Source: Entomortierella parvispora (taxonomy: Eukaryota > Mortierellomycota > Mortierellomycetes > Mortierellales > Mortierellaceae). From it: a stretch of DNA of 64,000 bases. The stretch's first letter is position 1, and each line of letters opens with the position of its first letter. The notes beneath the pieces are model-generated. The model saw nothing but the letters and a program-made list of their open reading frames with translations, was not told where the DNA came from and searched no databases. Below, piece by piece: positions 1 to 10,599 of the stretch. The position numbers and the translations under genes are program-made. The stretch spans positions 310,001 through 374,000 of the forward strand of contig OY752146.1 in the NCBI GenBank assembly GCA_963573315.1, written 5' to 3'.

Positions 1-860
1 AATAATGTGATCGCTTGAACATGGTCGCGACAGAGTGAGCAGCCTGAGTCTTGGAGGTTCCGTCCTGAGCAGAGAGTCGAAGATAACAGCAGACCGCACG
101 AAGTTTGCAACTTCCCTCGTCACCGATACTCTCTTTCTTAGCCGATAGGTAAAATTCGATCGATTCCAGGATTTCTTGATCCGTTTTATACTTCGATGTG
201 TCCTCGGTTAGGTCCCGGTCATCCTTCTCATCAACCATATGATCTTCAAGGTCTGAGTTAACGCTCCTTTCGGTGTCTCCCTTTTCAAAGTCGTCGGTGA
301 TCAGGTTCGTATCGTCAATGACACTTTGCAGATTCGACTTCACAGTCTACATTCATATTGATGTCAGTAATGGTTATGTGAATATGATTGGTGCTCTTGT
401 GAACTTACCGGCTGAAAGAATCCTCGGATATCCGCCTGTCCTTGACTTTCAAGCAAACGTATCTTCGACCTATACCTTGCCACAGTGCTCCTAGACAGCC
501 CAGCGTATCGTCGCTTGTTCGAAACGGATTCATCCACAGATTTTTGGAGTCCGGTTCTCTCGGCGACATCATTCCATAAGCCTGACAGTCCCTAGCAATC
601 TCGGCCAAAAACTCCTTGACTCCGTCCTCTTCGCCACTACCACATTCAGGTTCTTCCACTTCTACGTCGCTTGCAATAATCTCTTGCCAGTCCTGAGCAT
701 GCTCGTTTATCAATGCTTCGTGCTCCTCGTACTGATAGTGTTGTTCCGCAACCTGTTGATCCAACGATAGGTGTATTGCCCTACGTACTTCCGAGCATAT
801 CTCCGAGTGTGTCTTCCTCGCTTTTCGTAGTTGTTTTCGGCGTTTGCTTATAGGAGGCAT
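1..860 (-). CDS. 5' part of an unknown, possibly transposase-like gene (runs off left edge)
   Basis: The first exon starts at ATG 860 with a very basic N-terminus (MPPISKRRKQLRKARKTH) and reads to about 409, where a GTAAGT donor (408-403) stands just before the frame closes. A second open stretch on the same strand, from about 323 to the window edge, is acidic and then contains a Leu/Arg segment followed by SKTQAAHSVA-like residues; an acceptor ending CAAAG near 324 would keep the frame. From memory this layout (basic head, acidic linker, then a helical DNA-binding-like segment) resembles the N-terminus of DDE-type transposon proteins common in Mortierella-like fungi. The catalytic part would lie beyond the edge. 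Family assignment is inference; the exon structure is moderately supported. Confidence 0.4.
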
Positions 861-1544
861 CTTGATGCGTGTGATTGATTGATGCGGACCATCGATGCAT
901 GCGTCGAAGATGCATGATGGCGATTATGTCACGTGATTATTTTTTCTCAAAACTTTTCTTCGAAACGTTGGTGGCGCTCCACGCGTTTGGTGGCACTGTA
1001 TTTGTCGCGATTTACAGCATCTCATCGCGGTAGACGTTGGCAGCAAGTCCCTCACACCTCTACCGCACTAGATTAATACAGGCTCAATTGTCATGCAAAA
1101 GCACTGTTGTAACTGCCACACAGCACATGGCAGGAAGGATGGAGAAAGGTGGCAAAGGAGTCAAGACGCTGGAAGTGACTTAAACATCGCCAGCACAAGG
1201 CCATGCGATTCGAAAAGGTATTATGAATCACCAGACAAGCGGTTGCCCGCGTTGGTTTTTTTATCTAATAAATACATTTCTTCCAGAAGATGAATAAAAT
1301 GGAAGCAGTGAGTGATGGTGATCATGCATGCCCCTCACACGTCATGAAGTGGCGCATTTTTTCTAAGCCACCGTCTGTGCATGCGTGCATGGCGTCCATT
1401 CTTTTGCCACAACACTCCCATGCGAGGAGGCTTCACCTCTCCTCTTCTTTCTTCATCATCACAGTACTGTTCTTTCTCTCTTCTTCCCTCACCCTCTCCA
1501 TTCATTCTTCGCAGCATGGCCGACAAATGCCTGACCCTGCTATG
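861..1544. other. Intergenic, no gene recognised
   Basis: The part near 970-1005 contains two TGGTGGC motifs like those of the tandem array at 49.9-50.4 kb. Short open frames between 1093 and 1578 overlap on both strands, look compositional (Ser/Leu-rich pyrimidine tracts) and have no recognisable domain. Confidence 0.5.
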
Positions 1545-2269
1545 TCTATCTGGGTCTCGTTTATCGGAGCAAGGCTGAAAGTGGAGGAACAGAAGACCAC
1601 ACTTTATGCCGCGCTGCCCAAAAAGCTCCCCTAGAGTTGTTCACGACCCTTCCCCTTCCACAGAGCACCAGGCGCAGGATTTTAAGTGGCAGTCCTACTG
1701 GAGATCAGTTTGAGGAAGCGCCATTTCAGCAGCTCCTGCGCGCCGATAAACCACTTGTGCTGGAAACAATAGATCTCAACAACAAGAATCCGTCGACCAT
1801 CACACTGGATTTCGAAGATTATGATATCCACAAAGCAGGTAAGATATGTCTTGGACGAAGCCACGAAAAGGTCCTGTGTCGCGGCTATAAAGGGTATCCA
1901 CGATTCGACTATGTGCTTGGAAAAACTCTTATCCAGGCCTCCATCAGCACCTTTGCAGAGCGCAACAAGGATGACTCCTCTAACATCGAGAGGGCATTCG
2001 AAAAAGGATACGGTGGCGACCCAGGCCAGAATCAGATTGAGTGCTACTTGGATGACTTGTACGGCCCTAAGCATACTGCTAAAATAAGCAATAAGGGCAA
2101 TTTCGAAGTCAAGAAGAATGGAAGAGTGGTGTCCGGCATTTGTATAATCTATATTCATGGCAAGTCCGGCAGACCAACACACCGGAGGCTTGTCAGGAAG
2201 TACCCAGATAGCAAACATATCAACTTCGAAGAGATCAAAGAGAACCTCTTCAAAAACATTCCTATTTGA
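1545..2269 (+). pseudogene. 5'-truncated fragment of a CRN-associated C-terminal family
   Basis: A frame open from about 1536 to a TGA at 2267-2269 has no ATG and begins abruptly with residues matching the middle of the fragment at 18.6-18.8 kb (both contain TLCRAAQKA followed by an LFTTLPLPQ-like motif). The C-terminal end EEIKENLFKNIPI is repeated exactly in the fragment ending at 10718. Downstream, AATAAA at 2352-2357 and the 3' flank are also shared with the 10.7-kb copy. The sequence before 1545 is unrelated, so the 5' end has been lost. I recall this region as the C-terminal half of Crinkler-like proteins of Mortierellaceae; that assignment is inference, but membership of one repeated family within this window is directly visible. 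Confidence 0.6.
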
Positions 2270-2284
2270 GACTGATTAATAGGT

Positions 2285-2695
2285 TGTCCGCACCAATTCA
2301 TGACTGAACTAAGAGAAGTATTACTTGTTAATCACAATTCGTCAGCTCATGAATAAACAGCACTGCATGTCACCACTAGTCCTACCAACCAACCAACATC
2401 TAGTCAAAGATGGTGCAAGCTTGGTCATTCTGTAAATGCTTTGTGCTGAAAAGATAGGGTGGGGGGTAGGAACAGGCGGAATTGGAGCTCCTATTCACTT
2501 TCTCCGGCTGCAACTTCTTCATTCCACCCCTTTTCCTTCAGAATCCACCCAAAATTCCACCCAATTCTACCCAATTCTACCCATTTACCACCACACACTC
2601 ACCCACATCTTCACCAATCGCTGGATGACGATTGGACACCCCTTAAGTGACATGACAACTGCAGTGTGAAAAGAGATGATGTTCATGGCGCCCGA
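2285..2695 (+). repeat. Dispersed repeat R1, copy 1
   Basis: About 400 bp beginning at the 3' flank of the CRN-like fragment. The core runs from ATGGTGCAAGCTTGGTCATT (about 2410) through a stretch of CCACCCAAAATTCC-type motifs to about 2690. The same order of motifs recurs at 10.74-11.16 kb and 32.78-33.07 kb with substitutions and small indels. Copies 1 and 2 share the upstream coding end as well; copy 3 has only the core. No terminal inverted repeats or target duplications were found. Confidence 0.75.
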
Positions 2696-2714
2696 CGTTC
2701 TAACCCTCTTCACC

Positions 2715-3055
2715 TCATCGTCGTGCGAACACTCTTGATTTTTCTTTAGTTATTGGTCTATCCTATTGTGTGACAATCCCACCCTCCACCCAAGAGGCTA
2801 GAGCTCTGATATCAGGACGTGGGGTAGGAGCTCGCCAACTATTCCAAGGTTTGCGCGGGAAAGATTGCATCAGACTGCCTCTAAACAAGACCAGTGTTTT
2901 TACAGTGCATGAAAATTGCTTATAGGACCATGTATCAGGCGATAATACTTTATGTAGAATAAGAATGGTTCCGGAGACCCCGGGGAGATCTAATTGCGAA
3001 CATGGCGAGTAAGCCACAACTCTTGACAAGGACGTGTGTGAGAAAATGGCAAAGT
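2715..3055 (+). pseudogene. Decayed copy of the cysteine-rich secreted protein gene at 12.1 kb
   Basis: The DNA aligns along its length with 12104-12460: the signal-peptide region (TTATTGGTCTATCCTATTGTG), the GACAATCC stretch, AGAATGGTTCCGGAG and ATCTAATTGCGAACAT are recognisable in the same order. Indels and substitutions destroy the frame and the ATG is missing. Similarity stops near 3055, so about the last 80 bp of the gene is absent. It is best explained as a duplicated and dead paralogue. Confidence 0.8.
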
Positions 3056-3504
3056 GTCACGAACGTCGCAGACTCAGATCGCACGAAGTACGCGTCTCTT
3101 GTACCTCTGGTCTAGGATCGCGAACCTAGGATCTGCATCCGCACTCATTGGCTTGTCTTCTGATCTCCGACAAGTATCCCTGGAGTCCAGGGTCTGGACC
3201 TCGAGTTGTAGCTACCCTTGGTGTGTATCTCTCAGCCTCACCAATCAGATCCTCCGTCTCTGCCTATTTCGTTGTCGTCGCCACCTAGGACCCCACCCAT
3301 AGGACCAGCTTACGAAGTACCTGTTTGGATAGTGAACTACTTCCCTGACTCATCTCGATGCCAGCCTAGACTTGCTCTGGCCTACATCCATTGTGTTCAC
3401 GTTCTACTTCAAGCTGGTGGGTCTATAGTCCCAGCCCCTCGGGCAGCAGAATTTTTTTTTCAGCGTAACGAGGAGGATGGGGTTCAGAGCCTCGTGGGAA
3501 AAGG
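3056..3504. other. Intergenic, nothing recognised
   Basis: Overlapping short frames on the plus strand (3054-3520) have no start context, domain or codon pattern that convinces. Confidence 0.5.
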
Positions 3505-4048
3505 CGGGTGGAGGCTGTGAAACTGGGGTGGCTTAGACGAAGCTAAAAGGTGACATCAGATTGCGCGACCATCGCGCTCCAATGACTGACCGTCACCTCT
3601 CCCCCTCACCTGCACCGCTCTCATACCTGTATCTTTGATCATTGAAACGCTCGCTAAAACCGCACTTCCCTTTTTTCATTCTTTCCGTCTGCCTTTCTCG
3701 TGCCTTTCTCAACATTTCAAGTCACCAGTCTTGCCGTTGCCACCACGCCTAGAACCTGCCACCTCATCTCCACACTGGTTGAAGTCGTCCTTCTTAGCAA
3801 GGTCAATCCAACATCATCTCGTGCTCTACTCTGAGTTTGCTCCTTTTTCACCAGCAAAAAAAAGCTGCATTTGAAAGCAATTGTGGACAATTGTCAACAA
3901 AGCGCTGATTCTTTTTTAGCAACCACTGCTTAGCGGGAGCGGCAGAGGGGCGGAAAGTCGAGCGTGGCAGGATGGCAGGAAGCAAATTCACATACCCCTT
4001 TTGCCTTTCCGCGCTCGCTTGTTATATATTGACTTTCAACTGACATTG

Positions 4049-4084
<36 letters not shown>

Positions 4085-4440
4085 ACATTGGTAGGTCTCC
4101 CGATCAAAAGCATGTAAAAAACGTGGAGCAAATTGAGACTGACCCCAAAGATTTCATTGCGACCGTTGACAATATCGATTCCGGCAATGAAAACAATGGC
4201 ACATGATCCGCGTTTTTAAGAAGCATGTCGAATGGGCTTTGGATAGGATCGACAAGAAGGAAGATGTGACCATGCCTATCTTTGCCACCAAATTTGGTTA
4301 CCGCATGGAGGAAGAGGCACATTCAGCCTATTCTGAACTTATCCCATTTACCAACCTGTCGCAAGCTCATCGTTTACGCCTGCCGACTAAGTACAAGAAC
4401 TGGAGGAGCAACCTCGCTGAAGCATTCTGAGCGGATCAGA
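3505..4440 (+). repeat. Promoter-plus-first-exon paralogous segment, copy 1 (uninterrupted)
   Basis: This segment starts with a GGCGGGTGGAGG...GGTGGCTTAGACGAA...GGTGACATCAGATT stretch and runs on through CCATCGCGCTCCAA, TTGATCATTGAAACGC, TTCACCAGCAAA, GCGGGAGCGGCAGAGG, a 30-nt T tract (4051-4080) and the beginning of a coding frame. The part from about 3565 is repeated at 29.03-29.99 kb. The first about 50 bp (3505-3554) is repeated separately at 24.18-24.25 kb. It therefore acts as an uninterrupted reference for the site occupied by the FEN-Fanzor gene. Confidence 0.75.
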
Positions 4441-5745
4441 GAGTTGGTCATCAAGTCTCTTTGACGCTGAAGAGGACTGCAGGAGAGATTGTTGAAGGGA
4501 GTGAACATGTCGCAAAAAAACTAATCCTTGCGGAAACGGATGAACTTACAAAGTCATTCGTGGCTCCTGGGAGCGATTGCAACTCAGAGACATCTAGTAC
4601 CGATGGAACGCCATTGTCTAATGTGATGAGAACCTCACCAGTCATATCGCTTGAGCCTTGCGGCGACTCAGCTCAGAGTGCTTCCTGTAGAAGCCCCAAA
4701 GTCCCAGACAAGCGGCAGGATGGATCACCAACACGGACATTGCCGGCGCCGGGCACATACTACGATCAAGAAGGTAATAAACTCAGAGAGCTCGAGCAGA
4801 TCTCACTACCTGGATACTTTGCTTCCTCAGGGCTATCAGTATAGGCGACACTAGGACGTTTGGAGCCTTGTGTGGGTGTGGAGCAGCTGGGGCCATCAAC
4901 TCCTATGTCCAGCTCTACCAAAAATGAAGCGGAATTGTCGGAAGGTGAGGAATCGATTGACTCCGATTTTTTATTGCTATGGGGAGAAAGCTGACCTCTT
5001 GTTTTTTTGTTCTCTTACCGTCGCCTTCTCAGATCTCTTGGATCCAGATCAATTTGTGCAAGATGGTGAGGCACACTTTGTTATCTTGAACATTTTGGCT
5101 TGTCCAATTTCTAATATAATTAACGTTAACGTTAACTGCATAGGTTGTGCTGATTCATCAAGTGGCTCTCTGCCTATATACTCTCCTCGACGCTTCGTTG
5201 GATCAGATCTTCCGTTCACAGATCTTAATGATTTGAGTTTTCTTGATACCATTGTGATTCTCCACTCAGGTTCCAAGATTTACATGTGTGACTACCTTAC
5301 CGGTCCTGATCGGCTAGATTCTGATATCCAGAGCTATTGGGAGCACCGCGGAGTGCCTATCGGGGCAGAGCTTATGGATTACAGAAATCGAGCTTCGCAG
5401 AGAATGGTGCTCTTACTTGTAAGTGCTGTTTGCTATAATAGAATGACAGGGACGTGTTACCCGTAAAGCCAACATTTTTTTTTTTTTTTTTTTTCAAAAT
5501 TGCGTTATTACAGGGCCGTGAACTTTGTATTCTTAATCGAAGCCCATTATCAGACTGGAGGCATTCAGGTAGAAGTTGAGGATGAGACATGGGATGCCCT
5601 CTGCGACGCGGTCAAGGACCCCGTGCCGTCGCTCTTAAACGAGGACGTAGTAGAAATCCATCAATGGGCTCGCCTTCAGGCGCAAAGCAGGCAACCAGCG
5701 TTTGAGCGCGCAATGGAAGAGCTTCCGCCTCAAAACTATCTTTAA
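4121..5745 (+). pseudogene. Unknown multi-exon gene, apparently decayed
   Basis: Several natural-looking coding blocks lie in order: a short block from 4121, where the paralogue at 29793 has ATG but this copy has GTG; 4203-4427; 4431-4841; 4870-5420; and 5500-5745, ending PPQNYL. The second and third blocks are in one frame separated by a TGA (4428-4430), and the third meets a TAG at 4842-4844. Introns are likely (GTAAGT at about 5419, acceptor TTACAG near 5513), but no splice choice I tried gives one continuous frame. No domain is recognised. The paralogous 5' end at 29.8-30.0 kb is broken too. It could still be a real gene with introns I have misplaced. Confidence 0.4.
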
Positions 5746-6080
5746 AGTCCATACTGACCGAGATGGTGGGCACAACTCAACTTTGAAACACCCATGCCAA
5801 CAATGAGGACACGTATTTGAAGTTCAAGCTGTGGCCTTTACTTCGTACCTACTTTGGCAAGTTGGCCCATACTAGGGGTAGTTGGTAATTTCTGCTCAGT
5901 ACCAATTGAACGTCGTTTATTTGCGTTAATTAATTCGCCATATCCATCAATTCATACTGACATGCCCCACATTGCGTTCGTTCTATCCAAAAAAACAGGC
6001 GACGGATTCTTCAAGAGACATTCTCCGATGTCTAAAGCTCAGAAAAGCAGCCGACGAGTGATAATACGTTCGTACGCGGC
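5746..6080. other. Intergenic
   Basis: No supported gene. The region contains AT-rich DNA around 5900-5960 and the start of weak open frames on both strands. Confidence 0.4.
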
Positions 6081-6091
6081 GTCTCGTCCAT

Positions 6092-6870
6092 GCACCCTCA
6101 CTACCTGTAGCGCTAACAGCGCCAATCAAGACAAGAGAAAGAGACAGTGCGCGCAACATTTTCAGGGATGCCATTTCGATAACCTTTGGCACGCTACTCA
6201 AGTCAAGAGATCGGAAGTTCGAACAAGAGCCTTTCATACCTGTAAAGCTCAGATTGCTGGTTCCTTTATTATCGTTTCACTGGAGGTGGGAAGACGCCAA
6301 GGAATCCAGAGTGATTTTCCTAGGAGCTTTGCACGCCAAGCACGAAATGAACATCCTGGATGACAGCTATCGACCAACCTCGCTGATTTTTGTTGGCCCT
6401 CTATTAAGCAACATATTCTCGAAACTGGTGGACGTGGATCCTCACCTGCGTGCATTGGACCTCGAAAACGAAGTGATGGAAATCATGAACTGCGTGCTAC
6501 GAGAGCTCATGTATCTGGCCGCCGACCTAAAGGAACTTCAACACTCGATCACTCCAAAGCACGAGGAATGGATACAAAATCGCGTCGATTATTTTTGTTT
6601 CGCGGCACGGACATACATTTCACAAGTGTACACCGGAAAGGAGGGGGGAATTTCGCCAAGCACTGCAGGACACTTTTTCTGGCGCAACTAATGCTTGCAT
6701 ATCTGAAGGGGATTTTGTCGATCTGGATCTTGTTTACAGGAGCAAGAAAACGATCGGATATCGGTGCTATATTTTATGTCTGCCTGCCCAAAAATCCCTT
6801 CTCAAAGCTGTTCAAGAGCCTCCCGCTATCTGTGAGGATATCAAGAAACGAATTTATGTAGGTGACCTCA
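6092..6870 (+). pseudogene. Coding remnants of unknown protein plus a possible CRN-like fragment
   Basis: A frame open from about 6092 to 6691 has normal amino-acid composition (ALHAKHEMNILDDSYRPTS..., Leu/Glu-rich helices) but no recognisable domain and no upstream ATG. After its TAA a second stretch (about 6710-6870) contains VDLDLVYRSK, matching the DLDLVYQSK motif of the 18.6-kb CRN-like fragment, and ends near a GTAGGTGACC donor-like site. The two parts may belong to one decayed gene or to two juxtaposed fragments. Confidence 0.3.
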
Positions 6871-6981
6871 ACGTTGTAAACAAGTGGAGACAGGTATTGT
6901 TTATTCTATAGCTAGGCACGAACTTGTATGAGTGCTAATCGAGTGGAGTCACTGATGTCACTGCTGGAGAATACTATCTTT

Positions 6982-7692
6982 TCACGCGGGAGGAGGAGTC
7001 GGGAAAAAAGCTCGGCATCCGGGGAGAATTTGGGTATTGTAAATCTCCCTGTAAACCGCGCAGTCATTCAAGACATGAAGGATAGGGTTTTTAGTCAGAA
7101 ATTGTATTCCGGTCGTCTTCACCATGTAGGGCCGGACACATAATGAATCGAGATTGGAATACTGAAAGCCACCGCCAGGCTTAACCGAAGTTACTGGCTG
7201 CTTCGAATATAGCGCCGTTTTGAAGAGGGTGAGAGTCTTGTTACTATAAGGGATGGGTAAAATGTATTCTTGGTCCTCGACACCAGTTTGGGTCCAACTG
7301 CAGGCCCTGTTTGTATGCGAGTCAATAAACAAGAAGATGCGGCAGTTTTGGGTCTCACCCTGCTTGGGATTGAAGTACATTTGACCTTGAGGAAGTAAAT
7401 CACATTCTGTGTCGATGATCATGTTGCCATCGTTGTTGTTAAATCCGAATGGAGGCGGTGGTACTTCAGGTTGTCTCTTCTCCTTCTTCTTTTTGTTTAG
7501 AGCATTGAGCAACGTGAGAAAGTAAAAAGATCCTGCAGGGATGGCGCCAACTCCGGCAGCAATGGCTCCCGCTTGAGCGGCTGTGATGGCCTGATAGGCC
7601 CCCCAAATTGCCACGTTTGGGAGAATGGCATAGACTGCCAACGAAGAATAAGCGATCACGCAAGCGAAAACGAAGACAAGCTTGAGCTGCAT
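6982..7692 (-). CDS. Secreted protein of unknown function (236 aa)
   Basis: ATG 7692 opens an uninterrupted frame with a clear signal peptide (MQLKLVFVFACVIAYSSLAVYA). An alanine/glycine-rich segment follows (about residues 35-55, possibly a second hydrophobic helix), then a Lys-rich stretch, a Pro run, and a C-terminal domain with seven cysteines and SWTQTGVEDQEY. It ends in PTPPPA. A TATA box (7868-7876) lies upstream on the same strand. The intact frame, TATA and signal peptide make it a likely real gene. No family is recognised. A second membrane-spanning helix is possible, in which case it would be anchored rather than secreted. Confidence 0.65.
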   Translation of the reverse strand: MQLKLVFVFACVIAYSSLAVYAILPNVAIWGAYQAITAAQAGAIAAGVGAIPAGSFYFLTLLNALNKKKKEKRQPEVPPPPFGFNNNDGNMIIDTECDLLPQGQMYFNPKQGETQNCRIFLFIDSHTNRACSWTQTGVEDQEYILPIPYSNKTLTLFKTALYSKQPVTSVKPGGGFQYSNLDSLCVRPYMVKTTGIQFLTKNPILHVLNDCAVYREIYNTQILPGCRAFFPTPPPA

Positions 7693-7867
7693 GATGTACA
7701 ACCTGATAAATATTTGCAGTTATGTTTAGTACAGGCACTTGGGAATAGAACAAAAAAATAGTAGAGTAGGATCACTTCAGTCTTACAAGAAGAGGTCTTT
7801 TCGGGGTGGGCGGTGCGAATTGGGCGATGGTGGTCAATATCTGAAAGGATATGGATAGCTCAAGCCA

Positions 7868-7876
7868 ATATATATA
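7868..7876 (-). promoter_or_regulatory. TATA box of the 6982-7692 gene
   Basis: ATATATATA on the minus strand, about 175 nt upstream of the ATG; it is the only such motif near this start. Confidence 0.5.
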
Positions 7877-7966
7877 CAAAAGACGAGCCCTTTCTCTGAG
7901 GGCGATTTCACCCAAAGTGTCGGAAAAGTGTTTTGAGAAAGTACACACCGGATCGTGGGGTAAGTT

Positions 7967-8066
7967 GCGTTTGCCGATATCTAGGGCAATCGTTCTGTAA
8001 GGAAGCGCGTTTGCCGATATCTAGGGCAATCGTTCTGTAAGGAAGCGCGTTTGCCGATATCTAGGA
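7967..8066. repeat. 40-bp tandem repeat, about 2.5 copies
   Basis: GCGTTTGCCGATATCTAGGG begins at 7967, 8007 and 8047, giving an exact 40-bp period. The first two units are identical over nearly their whole length and the third decays after ATCTAGGA. Confidence 0.9.
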
Positions 8067-9300
8067 CAGGGACCTTGTGCCACTTCATAGCATGCGGGGA
8101 TTGGAGCAAAGAGATTAAAGAATGAAAAAATCGATATCTACTTCGGCTGCCAGACCACATGCTCCGGGGGCGCCATCCTACTTTGTGTGGTGTTGACTTC
8201 AAATAGCTTGCTCCATAGAAAACAATGGCTGTAAGGAGGTACGAAGCAAGGGGAGAGAAAAGTCAGGGGACACGAACAAAAGATGTGGATGGTGGGACAG
8301 AAAATTAGGAAAGCGACAGAGGGGAGACGTCTGGGGGGGATAGAAAACAAATGGAAGAATGGAAGGGGAAATGTAGAAAGAACCAAGAAGGGGATTGATC
8401 ACAAAGATGACGGTGAAATGCGCCAACATAGATGGATTCCCGGAGCTCTTTCCTTCTCTCTTCTCACCCTCCCTGCATACATTCTTTTCGGCGTGAATTT
8501 TTTTTTCTTCTTTTTTTTGACGCCCATCGTTGCTTTGTGCCCTCTTTCAATGGCCTCTTGTCCTAGAAAGAGTAGAGACGCGATGAAACGGGATGAGATG
8601 CAGCGATCCTAGGACCAGCGCGTCGTGAGAGTGTCTGCACAGCGGGAAAAAGCACGAACGCTGATCTGTTTCTGCGCTTTTCGCACGTCTTTTTTTGTAC
8701 CTCTTATCGCCCTCGCACGCTAGTCCTTGTCTATACCCATCCTCATCCAAACCCTAGCTTCTTTGCCTTCTGTTTTTTGTGTTCCTAATTTCCCGTTCTT
8801 TCTCACCTCTTCTCAACTCTTCTCTTCCCATCTACTAGAATACCAGTCCCTTGCTACACCATGGCCAACTTGCTCTGTTCTTTATCTCGGACAACCCTTT
8901 TGCAGTGAGCACGATCAAAGACTAATCGCAGATACTCAAGGTAATGCTCATCAAGAGAAAATTCACCGCTAAAGGCACGCCTTCCTTCCATTTCCTTCAC
9001 AAAAAATAGAAAACGAAGCAAGTTTATTTTGAAAAACAAAAAACTGTGGACGGGGCTAGCCCCTCCCTCACAATCACCGTGTCGATCATCCTTTCGCTGA
9101 AAAGACTGGGAGGATGGTGTTCACTGATTCCGACTGTTTGTTGACTCCGACTGTTTGTCGACAATGAATCATGATAGCTTCTGAGGAACGCTCTCCAGCG
9201 CCTCGGTATCCTGTGAGCACTCGATTCTTGCCTGCCAACAAAGACTGTTGTTGTTGTATGAGAAAAGTCGAAGTTTTTTGAACCCTGATCTCCTCACCTT
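8067..9300. other. Intergenic, low-complexity, no gene recognised
   Basis: Purine-rich then pyrimidine-rich DNA gives long but meaningless open frames on both strands (8138-8612). A short ATG with good context at 8862 closes after about 16 codons. Nothing here is supportable as a gene. Confidence 0.45.
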
Positions 9301-9471
9301 GGTTCTAGTTTCCAGACAGCTGCAGGGCCAGCGAGCTGTTTCTACTTGAGGAAAGACTGCAATGACATGTCACCCTTCTGCATGGGTGACCATGGGCACA
9401 TGTGTCAGTGTGTCAACGAAGGCATGCATGAGTTGACAACAGCATGGGGGGTGGGGCAGCAATGGGTGTGA
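9301..9471 (+). CDS. Possible exon of a cysteine-rich peptide
   Basis: A short frame ending at TGA 9469-9471 encodes six cysteines in about 20 residues (SCFYLRKDC...FCMGDHGHMCQC), a spacing typical of small disulfide-rich secreted peptides. A pyrimidine/TAG sequence just upstream could be an intron acceptor, but I could not identify a signal-peptide exon. A second cysteine cluster lies at 9670-9740. Weakly supported. Confidence 0.2.
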   Translation, partial: GSSFQTAAGPASCFYLRKDCNDMSPFCMGDHGHMCQCVNEGMHELTTAWGVGQQWV

Positions 9472-9914
9472 TCGAGGAAACGGGGGGCAGAGATGAAAAG
9501 AAAATTGGAGGGACAAAGGGGGCGGGGAGGGCCTCAGGAGTCAGGCGAAGACGGCCAGGCATAGCCCATGCTTGGTGGCTTAGCACCCATGCTTGCGCTC
9601 GGTCCATGTGACGACAGGCACGTCCCGGAGGAAGGTCGACAGGATGGACTCTGGAAACATTGCAACAGTGTCCTCAACTGTGTCTGTCTTGGCCAAGAAT
9701 GTATTGAAGTGGTGCCAAACTGTGTTGGCTCCAGTCATAGCGGCGAAATGTTGGCAGCAAGAACGGTGGACACGGACCTTAGACAGTCACGACGCGTAGC
9801 TGGAACGTTAAATTTCGTAATATTGCAACCTCAACAGAGAACCAGGTTTTACGACCCAATTGCAGAGCTATCTTCTCGCGCGGTCTGCTGACTGTTTGTG
9901 AAGAATGTCATGAC

Positions 9915-10094
9915 CTAACGGCTGCCGTCGCGGCAGATCTTGTAGTTCTCGCAGTATCCGCTGATTGGCTTGTTACCGATACCACGACAGTTTCGAGGGT
10001 CGGTGCAAAAGCCGTTCTTGCCGCAATAGTAGGGTTCAGCCATGACAGAGCCTGCCAAGAGAGCAATGCTGGCAAGGATGATCGAGAAATGCAT
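9915..10094 (-). CDS. Small secreted cysteine-rich protein (59 aa)
   Basis: ATG 10094 starts MHFSIILASIALLAGSVMA, a textbook signal peptide, followed by a 40-aa mature peptide with six cysteines (YYCGKNGFC, NCRG, YCEN, ICRDG), which suggests three disulfides. The longer open frame reaching 10229 has no ATG upstream of this one that adds a plausible domain, so the internal ATG at the signal peptide was chosen. Secreted disulfide-rich peptides of this size in fungi are often antimicrobial or effector-like, but no specific family is recognised. Confidence 0.7.
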   Translation of the reverse strand: MHFSIILASIALLAGSVMAEPYYCGKNGFCTDPRNCRGIGNKPISGYCENYKICRDGSR

Positions 10095-10599
10095 CTTGTT
10101 GTTGGGTGGAGTGCAAGGGAAAGTGAGAGGGAAAGAGGGAGAGAGACTGTAGGTCTGATGATGGAGGTGGGGCAACTCTCGAATCCACCTGTATTCATAG
10201 GTAGTCCTGGGTCCAAAAGTCGATAACAAGACGCAATTGTATACCTATAGACTACACGCCGCTTTGCCAATGCCTGGAGAGTCAACACATCAAGAGTCAG
10301 CACATGCATCGGGCATATTTATTGTCCTTTGCCCTTCTTAGGCCTTCCTGGCCCTACGTACATGTAGCACGATTGACAGGAAACCCTGATGACGCGCGAA
10401 TTCGGCGTGAGCCCTGCCAACCTTGAATGTAATTGTGTATCTTTTGCCATCCGCATACCGCTTTTAAAAGCTGTCGTTCCCCGCTACTCATTGGAGCGCG
10501 AGCCTCCTTTCCAGGAAAGGAATAATGTAACAAAGGGCAAACGGTTGTTTGACGTTGTAGTACGAGGACGCGGTGCAGAGAGAGATCCGTTTGTTTCCC

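Noticed and set aside
273..494. Plus-strand 73-aa frame at the left edge
   Set aside because: It lies opposite the better supported minus-strand exons and their intron and has no signal or domain.
4051..4080. Poly-T and poly-A tracts as retrogene tails
   Set aside because: Most (4051, 29729, 48886, 49154) are not next to a coding 3' end; only the tract at 44322 sits where a LINE tail would be expected.
7967..8066. Possible CRISPR-like array
   Set aside because: Units are contiguous without variable spacers, only 2.5 copies are present, and the genome is eukaryotic.
8138..8612. Overlapping open frames on both strands
   Set aside because: They come from purine/pyrimidine skew, lack conserved features and have no plausible start or splice sites.
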